A stretch of DNA of 9,664 nucleotides from Candidatus Pacearchaeota archaeon (GTDB taxonomy: Archaea; Nanobdellota; Nanobdellia; Pacearchaeales; GW2011-AR1): contig JAGVXJ010000002.1 of the NCBI GenBank assembly GCA_018303895.1, positions 1 through 9,664 on the forward strand, given 5' to 3'. The notes beneath the pieces were generated by a model, which saw only the letters and a program-made list of their open reading frames with translations, ran no database searches and had not been told where the DNA came from. Below are positions 1-6,295 of this stretch, one piece after another. The translations under genes were made by a program, and so were the position numbers. Position 1 is the first letter of the stretch; each line of letters starts with the position of its first letter.

Positions 1-2
1 CT

Positions 3-347
3 GCATTTTCTGGAGAGAGTTCGAGATTTAGAATTTACATGGAACAATTATTTAGGTATCTTGAAAGCCATAAAATCACTTCTTTTTTGATAAGAGAAGT
101 TTCAAATCCGACCCACATTGGTGCAACTTTTATAGAGCAGGGTGAAGCAGTTTCTTTTCTTTCCGATGGAATAATTGTTCTTTACAATGTTTTTTACAAA
201 AAAGGATACAGAAAAAGAGCAATTGAAATTTTGAAATTGAGAGGAGCAAATATTGATAGAAAACTTGTTGAGTGTGAAATTCAAAAAGGAAAAGGAATTA
301 TTGTTTATCCAAACAAGCCATTAATTGGAGATTATATTCTAACTTGA
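3..347 (+). CDS. KaiC/RadA-like ATPase, C-terminal fragment (5' end outside window)
   Basis: The open frame runs in from the left edge, so the first ATG at 39 is internal. Visible are about 114 residues beginning AFSGESSRFRIYMEQLFRYL. The segments YLESHKITSFLIRE, SFLSDGIIVLYNV and RAIEILKLRGANIDRK match the C-terminal half of archaeal KaiC/RAD55-type RecA-superfamily ATPases: a helix, then the strand ending in the conserved LSDGII turn, then the strand with the basic R..EILKLRG motif. The Walker A and B motifs would lie upstream and cannot be seen. Such proteins are cytoplasmic ATPases, often regulatory or signalling; the substrate is unknown. The family call is fairly secure. Whether this is one KaiC domain or the last of two cannot be told. 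Confidence 0.8.
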   Translation, partial: AFSGESSRFRIYMEQLFRYLESHKITSFLIREVSNPTHIGATFIEQGEAVSFLSDGIIVLYNVFYKKGYRKRAIEILKLRGANIDRKLVECEIQKGKGIIVYPNKPLIGDYILT

Positions 348-406
348 TATTTTAATGTGTTAATGAAAAGATTTTGGGAGAGAAATGATTTTTTAAGAAA
401 GAATAA

Positions 407-415
407 TTTTTAATA
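407..415 (+). promoter_or_regulatory. Archaeal TATA-like box for the methyltransferase gene
   Basis: TTTTTAATA begins 30 nt before the ATG at 437. The same nine bases lie upstream of the ThpR-like gene at 7777. The spacing predicts a leaderless or nearly leaderless transcript. No BRE was assigned. Confidence 0.5.
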
Positions 416-436
416 GTTTAAACCTTTTAATTAATT

Positions 437-835
437 ATGGAAAAATCAGTTTATGAAAAAATAATTCAAAAAAAGGAATTTTCAAATCTTCCAAAAAAAG
501 ATGTTGAACTTGCTTTTAGCCAATTTGAGCGAAGACAAACTTCCGACGAGGACAAAATTAAATTAACTCGTGATTTGTTGAGAAAGGTTTTTTCAGTTTT
601 TGGAAGTGAGAAGCTTTTGACTGGGAAAAAAATAAATCCTGAATTTGTTTTGAAGAAGCATATTTCTACTCGTGAAAGGTTAGAAGATTATAATAATATT
701 TATAGTAGAATTTTTTCTTTGGAATTTTCTTCCCCACCCACCCACCCATTTGCGCCTTCGGCGCAAATTCTTTCGCGCGCGACGTCGTTCACTTTCTCAC
801 TCACCCTCTTTCGGCACGAATTTCTCCGTCATTGA
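437..835 (+). CDS. FmrO/Rmt-like 16S rRNA methyltransferase, N-terminal half (frame broken)
   Basis: This is the N-terminal part of a protein whose remainder lies in another frame at about 825-1337. Residues 1-98 are helical and include HISTRERLEDYNNIYSRIF, which resembles the H.STRERL motif and following helix of the 16S rRNA m7G1405 methyltransferase family (FmrO, Rmt, ArmA). After residue ~99 the frame enters a GC-rich insertion (PPTHPFAPSAQILSR) and ends in non-family sequence at a TGA. The start at 437 is supported by the TATA-like box 30 nt upstream. Removing the insertion and one near-duplicated flank would give SLEFSSVIDLGCG, joining smoothly to the SAM-binding motif of the second half. 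The locus is either a pseudogene, a recoded gene or an assembly error. Confidence 0.75.
   Translation: MEKSVYEKIIQKKEFSNLPKKDVELAFSQFERRQTSDEDKIKLTRDLLRKVFSVFGSEKLLTGKKINPEFVLKKHISTRERLEDYNNIYSRIFSLEFSSPPTHPFAPSAQILSRATSFTFSLTLFRHEFLRH
722..827 (+). repeat. Palindromic mini-element copy 1, inserted in the methyltransferase gene
   Basis: The core at 732-768 is a run of C3-4 tracts separated by single A (732-747), then a 9-bp stem ATTTGCGCC (748-756), loop TTC, and arm GGCGCAAAT (760-768). A further GC-rich stretch follows to about 817 and includes the palindrome CGACGTCG (780-787). Flanks GAATTTTCTTCC (722-733) and GAATTTCTCC (818-827) look like a degraded target duplication, 96 nt (32 codons) apart. 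The second flank lacks two T, which would produce the observed frameshift. The core matches copy 2 at 6701-6733 in order, loop and reading phase. The element boundaries are inferred. Confidence 0.6.
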
Positions 836-1337
836 TTTAGGTTGTGGGGTTAATGGATTTAGTTTTAATTTTATGAAAAAATTTGGAGTTAAATCTTATA
901 TTGGCGTCGAGGCGATGGGGCAATTAGTAGATTTAACAAACAAATATTTTGAAAGTGAAAAAATTCTGGGAAAGGTTTTTCATGAAAGTTTATTTGAATT
1001 GGAAAAAATTAAAAAAATTATAACTGAATGGGGTTCTTTTACCAAAAGAACCTACAATGGTAGAAAAAGTAAAAATGCAAAAATAATTTTTTTGTTTAAA
1101 ACACTTGATTCTCTTGAAATGCTTGAGAGAGATTATTCAAAAAAACTTTTGAAAGAGATTGTTCCACTTGCTGACAAAGTCGTTGTTAGTTTTGCGACGC
1201 GGAGTCTCGTCGCGAGAACAAAATTTTTCGCGAAGCGAAACTGGATTATTGATTTCATTAAAGAGAATTTTTCGGTGATTGACGAGTTTGAAACTGATGG
1301 AGAGAAATATTTAGTTCTTTCAACCCAGCGTAACTAA
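750..1337 (+). CDS. FmrO/Rmt-like 16S rRNA methyltransferase, C-terminal half (no credible start)
   Basis: The family homology starts at FSVIDLGCGVNGFSFNF (about 822), the SAM-binding motif I of a class I methyltransferase. It continues through VFHESLFELEKI, the characteristic IIFLFKTLDSLE segment and VVVSFATRSLVAR, which corresponds to the VVSFP.RSLGGR motif of m7G1405 methyltransferases. Known family members methylate N7 of G1405 in helix 44 of 16S rRNA and can confer aminoglycoside resistance; what an archaeal homologue modifies is not established here. The frame is open back to 684, but the only start is a TTG at 750 inside the inserted hairpin. The part before ~822 is therefore insertion-derived and this half probably belongs with the 437-835 frame. 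The core motifs are intact. Confidence 0.75.
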   Translation: MRLRRKFFRARRRSLSHSPSFGTNFSVIDLGCGVNGFSFNFMKKFGVKSYIGVEAMGQLVDLTNKYFESEKILGKVFHESLFELEKIKKIITEWGSFTKRTYNGRKSKNAKIIFLFKTLDSLEMLERDYSKKLLKEIVPLADKVVVSFATRSLVARTKFFAKRNWIIDFIKENFSVIDEFETDGEKYLVLSTQRN

Positions 1338-1338
1338 A

Positions 1339-1347
1339 TTTATAAAT
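1339..1347 (+). promoter_or_regulatory. TATA box for the surface-protein gene
   Basis: TTTATAAAT starts 35 nt upstream of the ATG at 1374 and just after the methyltransferase stop. It is a good match to the archaeal TATA consensus and implies an independent, nearly leaderless transcript. Confidence 0.65.
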
Positions 1348-1373
1348 CTCTTTTTGTTTAAGTTTGTATTAAA

Positions 1374-3761
1374 ATGAGAGGGAAAATGACGGGTGAGTTT
1401 AGAAAACATATTAGCTGGAAATTTTTTGCGTTCGTTTTAGTTGTATCTGCTTTCTTAATTTTTTCTTGGACGTTTAACAATAATAATTCTACTAATTTGT
1501 CTTCGGGAATGACTGGGATGGCGATTTGGGCTTCTTGTAATGATGTTGATAATAGCTGGGGTAATAAAGATAGTACAACTAATCCCTTTGGAGTGAATAC
1601 TCTGAGTAGAGTAACTTACACCCCCTACCTTGGAACCGAGATTGTTTTAATTGATAATTGTTTGGGTGAAAAAATTAATGAATCTTACTGTAGTCATTTA
1701 AAGGATGGAGATAGACCTGATTCTTCTGTCAGAACTTGTCCAACGGGAAGAATTTGTGCAGAAAATTCTTATAATATAGGGAGATGTATCACAAAATGTG
1801 TGGATTCTGACAACTCTCCAACAAGTATTGGTTCTTCGGGTTGGGATGGTAGTGCAAGAACCGCATCTTATGTAAACGGACTTAAATCTGGCGATACTTC
1901 TTCACATTTTTATACTGACAGTTGTTCAGGTTCAACTCAAGTTTTAGAATATTATTGTGATTTTAACACTCACTATGTGAAATCAAAATATGTTAGTTGT
2001 GGTACGGGTTATTCTTGTGTTACTCTCTCTGGCGGAACTGCAGGATATTGCAAACAAAATCCTGCTCCGTCAACACCGACAACAACAACTTCTCCTACAA
2101 CAACTGCGATTTGTAATCTTAATGGAAATCCAAAATGTTATGATAGTGATGCTGGTTTATTTCAAAATTATGAAGCGGGTTCAGTTTGTTACAAAAATAT
2201 TTTGGGAAATGTTCTTTCTGCTGAAGATAAATGTGGGGGAATTGGTCAGCCAGCAAATCAATTAACTGAACAAACCTGTAGTCTTCTTTTAGGTAGGGTA
2301 GAGAAAAAAGTTATTTGTGAAAATGGTTGTGTTGATAAGAAATGCGTATTGGGTGCAGTGGTTTCTGCTATGGTGCCTGCTAATTTGACTATTGTGAATA
2401 AAACAGATGATGCAATTTCTTTTAAGTGCAGTGTGACTGACCCTACTTTAAATCCCAATCCTTACTCCATAGATAAAGTTCTTTTTAGAACTAATCTTGG
2501 TGGATCGTGGGCTATTACTCAACAGAAAAATTGGCTTGGTGGTACTGGTTTCGGGTCTTTGTTTGTTCGAATGTTTACTTTTAATTATAACTTTACCCAA
2601 AATCCCGTCGATGATGGAATTTATTATTGGAAATGTGAAGCGCTTGATACTGGAACAAATACCTTTCTGCCCGGCGATGATAAACACTATACTAGTTCTA
2701 CACAATCAATAAATGTTGATTTTGGTGGCACAACTCCGACGGAGAATAATCCATCGGAACAAATTGACTCTCTTGTTTACACTGAAACAAATCAACCGAT
2801 TGATGTTAACTTGAATGATTATTTTTACGACGCTGATGGTGATGAATTAACTTACACTGTTGGTAGTTCACCGACGGGAATAACGATTGAAATCCTTTCA
2901 GATAGCGAATTAACTTTAACTCCACAATTAAGTTTCACTGGACAAAGAAATCTTTCGATTTCAGTTTTTGATGGACAAGAAACTATTGAAGGAAAACTTG
3001 AAATTTATGTTGGGATTTCAGCTGAAGAAAATTCTGCTCCAGTAATTGATTCTTATCTTCCTAATTCTGCAAGCGTGACTTTAAATTCAAGTCAATCAAA
3101 AACTTTTTCAGTTAATGCTTCTGATGCCGACGACGATTCTTTGACTTATTCTTGGAAACAAGGCTCGCTTAATTTAAGTTCTACGACTTCATCATTAACT
3201 TTTGTTTCTTCTGCTCTTGGACCGACAGTAATTTCTGTTGAAGTTTCTGATGGTATTGATACTGTCTCTAATAGTTGGAACGTACAAATAGCTGGCTCTG
3301 ATGATGACTCTACTTGTAGTAATGGTGTTAAGGAATTAGGTGAGGTTTGCGACGAGAATGATTTAGGTAGCGAAAGTTGTACGACTCAAGGATTTGATAC
3401 TGGAACTTTGTCTTGCTCTTCAGATTGTTTCTCTTTTGATACTTCTCTTTGTAGGGTGAATCCTAATGAACCTTCTTGTGGTGATGGGACTTGTGACTCT
3501 GATGAGACTGCGACGGGTTGTCCAGATGATTGTTCAGATCAACCCCCAGTAGAACCTCCTTCAACAGGATATTTAATCTGGATTATCGTCGGGGTTTTAG
3601 TTATTTTATCTGCGGTTGGAGCACTTCTGGTTTGGAAAATTCAGAAGGATAAAACTCCTTCTTCAAAGACTACTCCACCAAATAGACCTCAAGGAAATCC
3701 GGGCACTATAAATACCGGTTTTAGGCCATTCTCACCACCACCAAATCCTCCGAGAGTCTAA
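1374..3761 (+). CDS. Large membrane-anchored cell-surface protein with Cys-rich and Ig/cadherin-like domains
   Basis: A 795-residue protein. A hydrophobic segment at residues ~15-34 acts as signal or anchor and is followed by the short motif MTGMA (46-50). Three related Cys-rich modules follow (about 55-138, 142-226, 247-324); the first two share C.D.DNS, a D.C pair, a Y(C) and CPTGR.C or CGTGYSC near the end. A Thr/Pro linker (228-245) separates modules 2 and 3. Residues ~335-450 look Ig-like. About 453-550 holds a cadherin/dystroglycan-like domain (YFYDADGDELTYTV), and ~555-643 a second Ig/PKD-like domain (NASDADDDSLTYSW). Residues 647-722 contain CSNGVKELGEVCD and CGDGTCDSDE Cys motifs. 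A second transmembrane helix (732-754) and a Pro-rich, probably cytoplasmic tail end the protein. The likely role is adhesion or envelope structure; the ligand is unknown. Many predicted disulfides fit an extracellular location. Confidence 0.85.
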   Translation: MRGKMTGEFRKHISWKFFAFVLVVSAFLIFSWTFNNNNSTNLSSGMTGMAIWASCNDVDNSWGNKDSTTNPFGVNTLSRVTYTPYLGTEIVLIDNCLGEKINESYCSHLKDGDRPDSSVRTCPTGRICAENSYNIGRCITKCVDSDNSPTSIGSSGWDGSARTASYVNGLKSGDTSSHFYTDSCSGSTQVLEYYCDFNTHYVKSKYVSCGTGYSCVTLSGGTAGYCKQNPAPSTPTTTTSPTTTAICNLNGNPKCYDSDAGLFQNYEAGSVCYKNILGNVLSAEDKCGGIGQPANQLTEQTCSLLLGRVEKKVICENGCVDKKCVLGAVVSAMVPANLTIVNKTDDAISFKCSVTDPTLNPNPYSIDKVLFRTNLGGSWAITQQKNWLGGTGFGSLFVRMFTFNYNFTQNPVDDGIYYWKCEALDTGTNTFLPGDDKHYTSSTQSINVDFGGTTPTENNPSEQIDSLVYTETNQPIDVNLNDYFYDADGDELTYTVGSSPTGITIEILSDSELTLTPQLSFTGQRNLSISVFDGQETIEGKLEIYVGISAEENSAPVIDSYLPNSASVTLNSSQSKTFSVNASDADDDSLTYSWKQGSLNLSSTTSSLTFVSSALGPTVISVEVSDGIDTVSNSWNVQIAGSDDDSTCSNGVKELGEVCDENDLGSESCTTQGFDTGTLSCSSDCFSFDTSLCRVNPNEPSCGDGTCDSDETATGCPDDCSDQPPVEPPSTGYLIWIIVGVLVILSAVGALLVWKIQKDKTPSSKTTPPNRPQGNPGTINTGFRPFSPPPNPPRV

Positions 3762-3767
3762 ATTAAA

Positions 3768-3775
3768 TTTATATA
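3768..3775 (+). promoter_or_regulatory. TATA box for the M16 peptidase gene
   Basis: TTTATATA starts 29 nt before the ATG at 3797, seven bases after the previous stop codon. The spacing supports the chosen start and a leaderless transcript. Confidence 0.6.
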
Positions 3776-3796
3776 CTTTGGAATTTTTTTTATAAT

Positions 3797-5005
3797 ATGC
3801 AAAATAATTTTTTCAGAAAAGTTTTGAAAAATGGAATGACTTTAATTTTTGAGAAAAGAGAATTGCCAGTTGTGAGTGTGGCGATTGCAGTAAGGAATGG
3901 GGGAATTAATGAAACTGCTGAAGAAAAAGGAATTTCTCATTTTATTGAGCATATGCTTTACAAAGGAACTCCGACGAGAGATGCCAAAAAAATTGCTGAA
4001 GAGATAGAAAAAAATGGTGGTGAACTAAATGGTTTTACTGATGAATCTGTGACGGCTTACTGGTGCAAAATGCCATCGAAACATTTGAATATTGCTCTTG
4101 AAGTTTTAAGTGATATGGTGAAAAATCCTCTTTTTGATTCTAAGGAACTGGAGAAAGAAAGGAAAGTTATATTCGAAGAAATAAAGATGAGAAAAGACAA
4201 TCCCCGAATTTATGTTCTGGACCAGATTCATGGTCAGCTGTACGAAAAACCTTTTGGAATTCCTTTAATTGGAACCGAGAAAACAATGAACTCCATTGAC
4301 CGAAAAAAAATTCTTGAAAAATTTAAAAATGTTTACACCCCAAATAATATGATTCTCGCGATTGTTGGCAATGCTGATTTTGATAAAATTGTTGAATTCG
4401 CGGAAAAAAATTTCGGAAAAGAAAAAAAGGAAATTTTAAAACCAAAAATTTTAATTAAAAACGAAATCGAAACACAAACAAGAAAAGGAATAGACCAGGC
4501 GAATTTAGTTTTGGCTTATCATGCACCCTTAATTTCTGACAAAAAAGTTTATGCCTCTCTTGTTTTGAATACACTAATGGGTGGCGGAATGTCCTCTCGG
4601 TTGTTCAGTGAAATTAGAGAAAAGAGAAATCTTGCTTATAGTGTTAAGGGAGAATCAAATATTAACAAAGACTATTCTTATAATTTAGTTTATGTCGGAA
4701 CGACGAAAGAAAATGTTGAACCGGTAAAAAAATTAATCTTGCAAGAATTTAAAAAAGCAAGCAAAGATATTACTGAAAAAGAACTTAATCAAGTAAAGGA
4801 ACAATTAATTGGGAATTATTTTATTTCTATGGAAGATTCTCAAGTTCAGTTGCTGAATCTTTTGAATTGTGAAGTTTCAGAAAGTGCTGAAAAGTTTTAT
4901 GAGTTTGAAAAAAATATTTCTTTGGTTAAATTAGCCGACGTGAAAGCGTTTGCAAAAAAAGTTGGAGAGAGTTTTAGTTTTTTCGCTCTCACTCCCAAAG
5001 ATTAA
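3797..5005 (+). CDS. M16 family zinc metallopeptidase (insulinase / processing-peptidase type)
   Basis: A 402-residue protein of the usual size for single-unit bacterial and archaeal M16B peptidases. The inverted zinc motif HFIEH (residues 48-52) supplies two His ligands and the catalytic Glu51. The third ligand is probably Glu127 or Glu128 in ERKVIFEEIK, at the usual distance of about 76 residues. The second half-domain contains GGGMSSRLFSEIREKRNLAY (262-281), holding the Arg/Tyr pair typical of the substrate-binding C-terminal half. All catalytic residues are present, so it should be an active peptidase for peptides or unfolded substrates. No signal peptide is visible, so it is predicted cytoplasmic. 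It has its own TATA box and no obvious operon partner. Confidence 0.93.
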   Translation: MQNNFFRKVLKNGMTLIFEKRELPVVSVAIAVRNGGINETAEEKGISHFIEHMLYKGTPTRDAKKIAEEIEKNGGELNGFTDESVTAYWCKMPSKHLNIALEVLSDMVKNPLFDSKELEKERKVIFEEIKMRKDNPRIYVLDQIHGQLYEKPFGIPLIGTEKTMNSIDRKKILEKFKNVYTPNNMILAIVGNADFDKIVEFAEKNFGKEKKEILKPKILIKNEIETQTRKGIDQANLVLAYHAPLISDKKVYASLVLNTLMGGGMSSRLFSEIREKRNLAYSVKGESNINKDYSYNLVYVGTTKENVEPVKKLILQEFKKASKDITEKELNQVKEQLIGNYFISMEDSQVQLLNLLNCEVSESAEKFYEFEKNISLVKLADVKAFAKKVGESFSFFALTPKD

Positions 5006-5061
5006 ATTGATGAATAAATATTTTTAAAGGAGAATTGACTTGATTTATTAATAGTGAATGG

Positions 5062-5084
5062 GTTTCTTTTTTAAAAAAAGAAAC
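5062..5084 (+). repeat. A/T palindrome upstream of the hydrolase gene
   Basis: GTTTCTTTTTT (5062-5072) is followed at once by AAAAAAAGAAAC (5073-5084), a near-perfect palindrome. It could be a hairpin in a leader RNA, a U-rich termination signal for the peptidase gene, or an operator. The sequence does not distinguish these. Confidence 0.5.
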
Positions 5085-5100
5085 TCTCACAAGTTCGGTC

Positions 5101-5123
5101 CCAACTTCGTTAGCGAAGATTGG
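5101..5123 (+). other. Stem-loop in the leader of the hydrolase gene
   Basis: CCAA-CTTCG (5101-5109), loop TTAG (5110-5113) and CGAAG-A-TTGG (5114-5123) form a 9-bp stem with one bulged A. It ends 25 nt before the ATG at 5149, where the other genes have their TATA box. Position and shape suggest a structured 5' leader; function unknown. Confidence 0.45.
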
Positions 5124-5148
5124 AACTACACAGATAGAAAAAATAAAA

Positions 5149-6249
5149 ATGATAAAAACAAAATACTTGGCAATTGGGTTTATTCTGGGAATTTTATTAG
5201 TTTCATTAGTTTCAGCGTCGTGGTTTTCTAATGTGTTCGGAAAAATTACAGGGGATGCTTCCGCGATTCCAAAAAATAACCAAACAAAACCAATGGACTT
5301 TTCCAATGGAACTTCCAAAAATATTTTTTATTTTTCTGAAGGAATGGGACAATATAACCTTCCTGTTTATTCTAATTATAATCTTTCTTTAATTAATAAT
5401 AAAGTTACTCGGGCAATTATTGTAATTCATGGAACTGGGCGAAATGCAGGGGGATATTTTGATTCAATATTCGATGCTGCTGAAGATGAAAATGTTTTAT
5501 CCGAAACTTTAATTCTTTCTCCGCATTTTTTAGTTAAAAATGATGCTATTTCAAAGAACAGTCTTTATTGGGACGACAATTCTGGGTGGAAAGTTGGTGA
5601 TAAGTCTTCGAGGGCACTTAAAAAAAGAGTTAGTTCCTTTGAGGCAGTAGATAAATTGGTTGAAAAATTAAATGACAAATCTCAATTTCCTTTTTTGAAA
5701 GAGATAGTTATTGCAGGACATTCTGCCGGCGGGCAATTTGTAAATAGATATGCTGCGGGAAATAAATTAGACAGCTCAAAAAATATTCCGATGAGATACA
5801 TTGTTGCTAATCCTTCTTCTTACATGTATTTTAATCCAGGAAGAATTGTCGGCGGAAAATATGTTGAGTACTCTCGTGGTCTTTGGGTAAATCCAAATTT
5901 GTTTAAGTTAGCCTGTTCAAATTATAACAATTATCGTTACGGACTTGAAAATAAAAACAGCTATATGTCTTTAGTTTCGGATTTTAATTTAAGAAGACAA
6001 TACGAATCTAGAAAAGTAACTTATCTTCTTGGTGAACAAGATACAGACCTCTTTGATGAAGACTTAGACAAAAGCTGTGCGGCAGAAATTCAAGGAACGA
6101 ATAGAAAAGCAAGAGGAGAAAATTATTTCAAATATCTTAAAATAAAACTTCCAGATAATCATCACAAAAAAGTCATCGTTGACGATACTGGGCATAGCGC
6201 AAGAGCAATGTTTAATTCTCCTGAAGGAATTTCTGCTTTGTTTGAGTAA
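5149..6249 (+). CDS. Exported or membrane-tethered alpha/beta hydrolase
   Basis: A 366-residue protein with an N-terminal hydrophobic segment (about residues 6-22), then GKITGDASA, so it is probably secreted or anchored outside. The alpha/beta-hydrolase landmarks are in order: HGTG (94-97) as the likely oxyanion region, the nucleophile elbow GHSAGG (190-195, Ser192), an acidic stretch EQDTDLFDED (296-305) with a candidate Asp after a core strand, and a C-terminal His in TGHSARAMF (His349). The triad looks complete, implying a serine esterase, lipase or peptidase; the substrate cannot be predicted. Unlike its neighbours it has no TATA-like box about 30 nt upstream. The 143-nt gap before it holds two hairpins, and its frame is open back to 5044 without a standard start codon. 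Confidence 0.85.
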   Translation: MIKTKYLAIGFILGILLVSLVSASWFSNVFGKITGDASAIPKNNQTKPMDFSNGTSKNIFYFSEGMGQYNLPVYSNYNLSLINNKVTRAIIVIHGTGRNAGGYFDSIFDAAEDENVLSETLILSPHFLVKNDAISKNSLYWDDNSGWKVGDKSSRALKKRVSSFEAVDKLVEKLNDKSQFPFLKEIVIAGHSAGGQFVNRYAAGNKLDSSKNIPMRYIVANPSSYMYFNPGRIVGGKYVEYSRGLWVNPNLFKLACSNYNNYRYGLENKNSYMSLVSDFNLRRQYESRKVTYLLGEQDTDLFDEDLDKSCAAEIQGTNRKARGENYFKYLKIKLPDNHHKKVIVDDTGHSARAMFNSPEGISALFE

Positions 6250-6295
6250 GTTCTCCAAGGATTAATCTTAAAAACGACATTTCTTAATTAAATTC

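Noticed and set aside
701..830. CRISPR-like or IS200/IS605-type element with its own transposase
   Set aside because: No repeat array and no transposase gene in the window; only miniature hairpin-bearing inserts are seen.
5093..5126. Possible tRNA or small RNA fold around GTTCGGTCCCAACTTCG
   Set aside because: There is no acceptor stem, D-arm or anticodon arm; only a single stem-loop is supported.
5058..5228. Small plus-strand frame (MGFFFKKRNSHK...) near the expected distance from TTTTTAAAG at 5021
   Set aside because: It runs out of frame into the hydrolase signal sequence, its first codons are just the A/T palindrome, and nothing supports it as a protein.
4989..5318. Minus-strand open frame spanning the gap before the hydrolase
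   Set aside because: It lies antisense to the hydrolase start and the peptidase end, has no family features, and the hydrolase frame is clearly real.
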